Positions 59,883-64,000 of a DNA stretch of 64,000 bases are shown piece by piece. The notes under the pieces are model-generated. The model was not told the DNA's origin. It made no database searches and saw only the letters and a list, made by a program, of their open reading frames with translations. Numbering within the stretch: the first letter of the stretch is position 1; each line of letters opens with the position of its first letter. A program made the translations under genes and the position numbers. This stretch comes from VRUE01 sp963698085 (lineage in GTDB: Bacteria; Actinomycetota; Thermoleophilia; Solirubrobacterales; 70-9), in NCBI GenBank assembly GCA_963698085.1, contig OY969122.1, positions 496,001-560,000 on the forward strand. Reading direction: 5' to 3'.

Positions 59883-60383
59883 GTGTGCGAAGATCACTCT
59901 GTGCTCCGCCACGACTACCCGGGCCAGATCTGCTCGATCGCGAAAGCGCTCGAGGTGGTCGGTGAGCGCTGGACCCTCTTGATCGTTCGCGACGTGATGA
60001 ACGGCAACCGCCGCTTTGGCGAGTTGCAGAAGAGCCTCGGGGTCGCCCGCAACGTCCTCTCCGCCCGCCTGCAGCGGCTGGTCGAGGAGGACATCCTCGA
60101 GCGGCACCCCTACCAATCGAGCCCCGAGCGCTACGAGTACTTCCTCACCGAGAAGGGGCTCGACCTCTGGCCGGCCCTCGTCGCCCTGCTCGCCTGGGGC
60201 GACCGTCACTCCCCGGAGCCCGATGGACCCCCGATGCTGATCGTCCACAAGGAATGCGGAGGCGAAGTCAACGATCGCGGCATCTGCGAGAGCTGCGGCG
60301 AGGTCCTGCACGCCCGCGACGCCCGCCCCTTCCCCGGTCCCGGCGCCTTGGCGCGGCAGGATGTGCACTTGTCCCCTCTATAG
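59883..60383 (+). CDS. HxlR family transcriptional regulator
   Basis: A 166-residue winged-helix regulator. The HxlR domain is HDYPGQICSIAKALEVVGERWTLLIVRDVMNGNRRFGELQKSLGVARNVLSARLQRLVEEDILERHPYQSSPERYEYFLTEKGLDLWPALVALLAWGDRH (about residues 9-110). The C-terminal extension carries a possible zinc motif (KECGGEVNDRGICESCGEVL). The start is GTG at 59883, directly after an operator; GTG 59901 is an alternative. The final codons (LSPL) and the TAG stop lie within a family D hairpin, so the C-terminus may have been reset by it. Its divergent partner seems lost. Confidence 0.9.
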   Translation: MCEDHSVLRHDYPGQICSIAKALEVVGERWTLLIVRDVMNGNRRFGELQKSLGVARNVLSARLQRLVEEDILERHPYQSSPERYEYFLTEKGLDLWPALVALLAWGDRHSPEPDGPPMLIVHKECGGEVNDRGICESCGEVLHARDARPFPGPGALARQDVHLSPL

Positions 60384-60391
60384 GGGGACAA
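60369..60391. repeat. Family D hairpin, copy 4, containing the hxlR stop
   Basis: TTGTCCCC (60369-60376) pairs with GGGGACAA (60384-60391) around TCTATAG. The centre CCCCTCTATAGGGGG matches the other D copies. The hxlR TAG stop (60381-60383) is the TAG of CTATAG. It lies 41 nt before the aldehyde dehydrogenase start, between two plus-strand genes. Confidence 0.88.
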
Positions 60392-60431
60392 TGGTTCAAT
60401 CGACATGACGAGGGACGACTAGGAGGGCGAG

Positions 60432-61868
60432 ATGGCGACTGCGGCTGAGGTACGGACGAGGGACAAGATCTTCATCGGCGGCGGGTGGGTCGAGCCGCAG
60501 GGGTCAGAGGCGATCGAGGTCGTCAACTCGACCACCGAGGAGGTCTTGGCGACGATCCCGGCCTGCTCCGCGGCGGACGCCGACCTCGCCGTGCGCGCCG
60601 CCCGCAACGCCTTCGACTCCTGGTCGCAGACCTCGCGTGAGGAGCGCGCCGGCTATCTGTCGGCGATCGCCGCCGGGCTGGGCGAGCGCTCCGAGGAGAT
60701 AGCAGCGACGATCGCCCAGGAGCTGGGCATGCCGCTGAAACTGAGCCAGATCATCCAGGCGGGTCTGCCCATCGCCCAGTTCGCGGCGATGCCGAAGCTG
60801 ATGGAGGAAGTCGCCTGGGAGGAGGAGATCGGCAACTCGCGGGTGCTGCGCGAGCCGGTCGGCGTACTGGGTGCGATTACCCCGTGGAACTACCCGCTCA
60901 ACCAGATCGCCGCCAAGGTCGCCCCCGCCCTCGCCGCCGGCTGCACGGTCGTGCTTAAGCCAAGCGAGGTCGTGCCGCTCAACGCCTTCATCCTCGCTGA
61001 GGTGATCGAGGCCGCCGGCCTGCCCGCCGGCGTCTTCAACCTCGTAACCGGCACCGGCCCGATCGTCGGCGAGGCGATTGCCGGCCACCCCGGCGTCGAC
61101 ATGGTCTCCTTCACCGGCTCGACCCGGGCCGGTCGCCGCGTCTCCGAGCTGGCCTCGGCAACGGTGAAGCCGGTCGCGATGGAGCTCGGGGGCAAGTCGC
61201 CGAACGTGATCCTCGACGACGCCGACCTCGCCAAGGCTGTGCCCGACGGCGTCGCCAAGTGCTTTCTCAACTCGGGCCAGACCTGCAGCGCCCTGACCCG
61301 GATGCTGGTCCCGCGCGAGAAGCTCGCCGAGGCGGAGGAGATCGCCGCCAAGACCGCCGAGAGCTTCACCCCAGGCGATCCCTTCGAGGACTCGACCCGA
61401 CTCGGCCCGCTCGTCTCCGAGGTCCAGCACGAGCGCGTCCGCGGCTACATCGAGAAGGGCGAGGCCGAAGGCGCAAAGCTCGTAACCGGCGGTGCCACGC
61501 CGCCCGAGGGCCTCGAGCGCGGCTACTTCGTCCGCCCCACCGTCTTCTCCGAGGTGACGCCCGAGATGACGATCGCCCAGGAGGAGATCTTCGGCCCGGT
61601 CCTCGTCATCCAGCCCTACGACGACGAGGACGACGCGGTGCGAATCGCCAACGAGACGGTGTACGGCCTCGCTGGCGGCGTCTGGTCTGACGATCAGGAG
61701 CGGGCGATCTCGGTCGCCAAGCGCATCCGCACCGGCCAGATCGAGATCAACGGCGGGGCGTTCAACCCGCTGGCGCCGTTCGGGGGGTACAAGCAGTCGG
61801 GGCATGGACGGGAGAACGGGCGATATGCGATCGAGGAGTTGCTGCAGGTGAAGAGCTTGCAGCTGTAG
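60432..61868 (+). CDS. NAD(P)-dependent aldehyde dehydrogenase
   Basis: A 478-residue aldehyde dehydrogenase oxidising an aldehyde to the acid. The nucleophilic Cys is in LNSGQTCSALTRM, the general-base Glu in MELGGKSPNVIL, and the cofactor region is GAITPWNYPLNQIAAKVAPALAAGCTVVLKPSE with FTGSTRAGRRV. EEIFGPVLVIQPYDDEDDAVRIANETVYGLAGGVWS and the C-terminal GGYKQSGHGRENGRYAIEELLQVKSL are standard. AGGAGG precedes the ATG. Substrate cannot be assigned. A family A palindrome follows 5 nt after the stop. Confidence 0.95.
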   Translation: MATAAEVRTRDKIFIGGGWVEPQGSEAIEVVNSTTEEVLATIPACSAADADLAVRAARNAFDSWSQTSREERAGYLSAIAAGLGERSEEIAATIAQELGMPLKLSQIIQAGLPIAQFAAMPKLMEEVAWEEEIGNSRVLREPVGVLGAITPWNYPLNQIAAKVAPALAAGCTVVLKPSEVVPLNAFILAEVIEAAGLPAGVFNLVTGTGPIVGEAIAGHPGVDMVSFTGSTRAGRRVSELASATVKPVAMELGGKSPNVILDDADLAKAVPDGVAKCFLNSGQTCSALTRMLVPREKLAEAEEIAAKTAESFTPGDPFEDSTRLGPLVSEVQHERVRGYIEKGEAEGAKLVTGGATPPEGLERGYFVRPTVFSEVTPEMTIAQEEIFGPVLVIQPYDDEDDAVRIANETVYGLAGGVWSDDQERAISVAKRIRTGQIEINGGAFNPLAPFGGYKQSGHGRENGRYAIEELLQVKSLQL

Positions 61869-61873
61869 TGGTT

Positions 61874-61993
61874 GGACGGGCGGGGCGCCCGGTGGCTTGC
61901 TGGGTTTTTCGCCTGCGACGGTTGCGGCCGTCCGAGATCGTCGGCGGGGCGAAAAAGAGGACGCCGCCGCGCCACCGGGCGCCCCGCCCGTCC
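61874..61993. repeat. Family A-related palindromic element, copy 4 (diverged)
   Basis: A 120-bp element with perfect 23-bp outer arms (61874-61896 and 61971-61993). The core carries GGGTTTTTCGCC and GGCGAAAAAG, plus GCGGCCGTCCGAGATC, which corresponds to GCAGCCGTCCGAGGG in the reverse complement of copy 1. The T5/A5 inner stem and central GCCGTCCGAG identify it as a distant family A member. It fills the gap between the aldehyde and acyl-CoA dehydrogenase genes. Confidence 0.85.
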
Positions 61994-62052
61994 CCTCAGC
62001 AGCTGACAGAGCTGCAAGCTTCCTCGAAGTCCGAGCGCATACTCTCCCCGCC

Positions 62053-63198
62053 GTGAACTTCGACCTCTCTGACGAGCAGAAGCTTCTTCGGGACACCGTT
62101 CGGGATTTCGCCCGAGCTGAGGTTGCTCCTGTAGCGGAGGAGCTGGATCGCGCGAAGCGGTTCCCCTACGAGATCGTCGAGAAGCTTGGCGGGCTTGGGC
62201 TAATGGGGATTCCGTTTCCCCAGGAGTACGGGGGCGGCGGGGCCGACACGCTCTCCTATGTCCTGGCAGTGGAAGAGCTGGCGCGGATCGACTCCTCGGT
62301 CTGCATCACGATGGCGGCGCACACCTCGCTTGGCACGATGCCGATCTACCTCTGGGGGACGGATGAGCAGAAAGACGAGTGGCTGCCGGTGCTCTGCAGC
62401 GGCAGGAAGCTGGCGGCGTTCGGGCTGACCGAGCCCGAGGCGGGCTCGGACGCCGGCAACGTGCGGACCAAGGCAAAGCTGAACGACGGCGAGTGGGTCG
62501 TCAACGGCGCCAAGCAATTCATCACCAACTCGGGCACCGACATATCCGGCTGTGTCTCGATCACCGCAGTCACCGGCAAGGCCGACGGGCGCAAAGAGAT
62601 CTCAAACCTGATCGTCCCCACCGGCACGCCCGGCTACGAGGTCGGCGAGTCCTACCGCAAGATGGGCTGGAACGCCTCCGACACCCGCCCGCTCAGCTTC
62701 GAGGATTGCCGCGTCCCCGAGGGCAACCTGCTCGGCCGTCGCGGCGAGGGCTTCAAGAACTTCCTCCACATCCTCGACGGTGGCCGTATCGGCGTCGCCG
62801 CGATGGGCGTCGGCCTCGCCCAGGGCGCCCTCGACGAGGCGATCTCATACGCGAAAGAGCGCCGGGCCTTCGGCCAGCCGATCTCCAAGTTCCAATCGAT
62901 CCAGGCCAAGATCGCCGACCTCTCCGCCCAGATCGAGGCCGCCCGCCTGCTCACCTGGCGCGCGGCGCTGGAGAAGGACGCCGGCGAGCCGTTCACCCTC
63001 ACCGCGGCCCAGGCGAAGCTGATCACCGGCCGCCTCGCCGTCCGCGCCACCGAGGAGGCCGTGCAGATCCACGGCGGCTACGGCTACATCGAGGAGTACC
63101 CGGTCTGCCGCTTCTACCGCGACGCCAAGATCCTCACCATCGGCGAGGGCACCGACGAGGTGCAGCAGATGGTGATCGCCCGCCAGCTCGGCTGCTGA
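62053..63198 (+). CDS. Acyl-CoA dehydrogenase
   Basis: A 381-residue FAD enzyme making the 2,3-double bond in an acyl-CoA and passing electrons to ETF. FGLTEPEAGSDAGNVRTKAKLNDGEWVVNGAKQFITNSG is the family signature in the middle domain. The C-terminal QIHGGYGYIEEYPVCRFYRDAKILTIGEGTDEVQQMVIARQLG holds the catalytic Glu (GEGTDE). The start is GTG at 62053 (VNFDLSDEQKLLRDTVRDFARAEVAPVAEELD). Chain-length specificity is not deducible. Its redox partner genes etfBA are at 50839-52605. Confidence 0.95.
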   Translation: MNFDLSDEQKLLRDTVRDFARAEVAPVAEELDRAKRFPYEIVEKLGGLGLMGIPFPQEYGGGGADTLSYVLAVEELARIDSSVCITMAAHTSLGTMPIYLWGTDEQKDEWLPVLCSGRKLAAFGLTEPEAGSDAGNVRTKAKLNDGEWVVNGAKQFITNSGTDISGCVSITAVTGKADGRKEISNLIVPTGTPGYEVGESYRKMGWNASDTRPLSFEDCRVPEGNLLGRRGEGFKNFLHILDGGRIGVAAMGVGLAQGALDEAISYAKERRAFGQPISKFQSIQAKIADLSAQIEAARLLTWRAALEKDAGEPFTLTAAQAKLITGRLAVRATEEAVQIHGGYGYIEEYPVCRFYRDAKILTIGEGTDEVQQMVIARQLGC

Positions 63199-63237
63199 GG
63201 CGGGCCAACCGGTAGCCCGGTCGGCCCGCCCCGGAGA

Positions 63238-63621
63238 TCACCCTTCGGGAGTAACGGGGTCCGGAGCGCGCAGCAGCACGCACTCGGGCGATTCCGGCAC
63301 TGGCCGGACTCGGAGCTCGCTCCCTTTGTCCGCGATGAACCACTCCTGCGCCTGGCGGCATTGGATCAGCGATCCGTCTTCGTGTTCAAAGCGGTGCGCC
63401 AGCTGACAGCGGACCCGATGCGCGGAGACGCGACTGCACGGACCTGACTTCCAGGCGACGCAAGTGCCGATGTTTGGGTCATCGACGATGTCGTTGCACA
63501 CGGCCCGCGTCACCGCCTTGTTCGCGTTAGCCGCCCGCGCGACTTTCAACACGTGGGCGCTGGCCGTGGAGTTGAATCCGAAAACTGCTAATGCGGTAGT
63601 CACGGCAAGCGTCGTTCTCAT
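63238..63621 (-). CDS. Secreted cysteine-containing protein of unknown function
   Basis: I recognise no family. The 127-residue product has a signal peptide (RTTLAVTTALAVFGFNSTASA) and a mature part with six cysteines (VCNDIVDDPNIGTCVAWKSGPCSRVSAHRVRCQLAHRF.., IQCRQAQEWF, PECVLL), consistent with disulfides. ATG 63621 is used; a TTG at 63630 sits at better distance from the GGAGGGGGGG run and would add three residues. It stands alone, convergent with the acyl-CoA dehydrogenase gene 39 nt away. The 142 nt to the next gene hold a short hairpin and nothing else I can identify. Confidence 0.72.
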   Translation of the reverse strand: MRTTLAVTTALAVFGFNSTASAHVLKVARAANANKAVTRAVCNDIVDDPNIGTCVAWKSGPCSRVSAHRVRCQLAHRFEHEDGSLIQCRQAQEWFIADKGSELRVRPVPESPECVLLRAPDPVTPEG

Positions 63622-63754
63622 GGATATCAATGAGCCCCCCCTCCTAGATGGCGTGCTACCGAGTGTCGATTCGGGCACGTAGACCGCGGTACCCTAACGG
63701 TTCTCTTTGGGAAAGATATGGGTCAGGCCTAGTGCAGCGGCTGCGAGCTCACCG

Positions 63755-63774
63755 AGCCGGCCTCTAGGCCGGCT
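63755..63774. terminator. Short perfect hairpin at the end of the right-edge gene
   Basis: AGCCGGCCT (63755-63763) and AGGCCGGCT (63766-63774) pair perfectly around a 2-nt loop, as a 20-bp near-palindrome. It contains the TAG stop (63766-63764) of the partial gene. There is no T run after it. It repeats the habit of stop codons lying inside hairpins in this window. Confidence 0.6.
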
Positions 63775-64000
63775 GCGCGGTGATCGAGGCGGCGGGACGA
63801 TTGGCGACTTCGGCGTGGCGACCGATCTGCTCGCCGATGCCGTAGTGGATGCAGATCGTCAGCTCATGCTCGCGCAGCAGCGACCGGGCCGGGTCGACGC
63901 TCGGCGCGTCGCGCATGACCTGGCGTCCTTGGGCCGTCCAGACCCGGCCGGGCATCGCGGCGCACTCACGCAGGGGCACGACGACCGTCTTCGTACCGCG
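63764..64000 (-). CDS. Unrecognised protein, partial (C-terminal part)
   Basis: The leftward frame is open from the right edge: RGTKTVVVPLRECAAMPGRVWTAQGRQVMRDAPSVDPARSLLREHELTICIHYGIGEQIGRHAEVANRPAASITAQPA, then TAG. The start is outside the window; an in-frame candidate (GTG in VVVPLRE) also exists. I recognise no family. The sequence is soluble, without signal or membrane segment in the visible part. Its stop codon lies in a short hairpin. Confidence 0.5.
   Translation of the reverse strand, partial: RGTKTVVVPLRECAAMPGRVWTAQGRQVMRDAPSVDPARSLLREHELTICIHYGIGEQIGRHAEVANRPAASITAQPA

Overview
The window is high-GC bacterial chromosome with dense, mostly co-directional housekeeping genes. It has an F-type ATP synthase operon preceded by a WecA-like transferase, and the order rpmE - DUF1385 - prfA - prmC - Sua5/YwlC - glyA. 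It also has ECF sigma, TetR and HxlR regulators, and no outer-membrane or LPS genes. This fits a high-GC actinomycete lineage; I infer class Thermoleophilia (Solirubrobacterales-like) from gene order and protein flavour, not from a search. I see no rRNA, tRNA, CRISPR array, insertion sequence or prophage.

Layout. 1-3504 (minus): ftsE-ftsX-S41 protease-RNase R-like gene, tightly coupled. 3668-4726: an orphan membrane protein with a symmetric six-cysteine block. 4723-9776: transketolase, nadA, mutM, a cupredoxin and nadC. 9939-11604 (plus): an ECF sigma factor overlapping ogt, then a secreted acidic protein. 33086 down to 11669 (minus) is a 21-kb one-way run: the atp operon, an M20 peptidase, an LCP ligase, four nucleotide-sugar and sugar-phosphate genes with ahcY among them, comF, hpf, secA, an NTF2-fold gene and prfB with its programmed +1 frameshift. 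33316-39459 (minus): glyA, a DUF354 glycosyltransferase-like gene, a sugar transferase, asnB and a wecA-like gene, an envelope-glycan theme. 39502-41677 (plus): a class III nucleotide cyclase and a lysyl-oxidase-like secreted protein. 41732-45709 (minus): the tsaC-prmC-prfA-DUF1385-rpmE translation cluster. 45788-48845: a GGDEF protein, then a divergent TetR/hydrolase pair. 49099-56902 (minus): ETF-QO, ETF and methylmalonyl-CoA mutase subunits, a HAD phosphatase and thiolase. 57012-64000: a leucyl aminopeptidase, an XRE/nucleotidyltransferase pair, a decayed region, HxlR, aldehyde dehydrogenase, acyl-CoA dehydrogenase and two secreted or unknown proteins at the edge. The metabolic genes point to acyl-CoA and propionyl-CoA oxidation feeding electrons through ETF to the quinone pool.

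The most unusual content lies between the genes. At least four families of palindromic elements occupy gene junctions. Family A (four copies, about 111-120 bp) has a conserved core beginning CTTGTACTTTTTCCGCGG (diverged in one copy) inside outer stems that differ between copies but pair almost perfectly within each. Family B (two copies, about 105 bp) has a different core with similar outer stems. Family C (three copies) is exactly 50 bp long, two copies being perfect palindromes centred on CATATG. Family D (four copies) is a short hairpin around CCCTCTATAGGGGG. Many copies touch or supply the stop codon of a neighbouring gene. A further long hairpin covers the prfA stop and the prmC start. 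These elements are the best candidates for something undescribed here.
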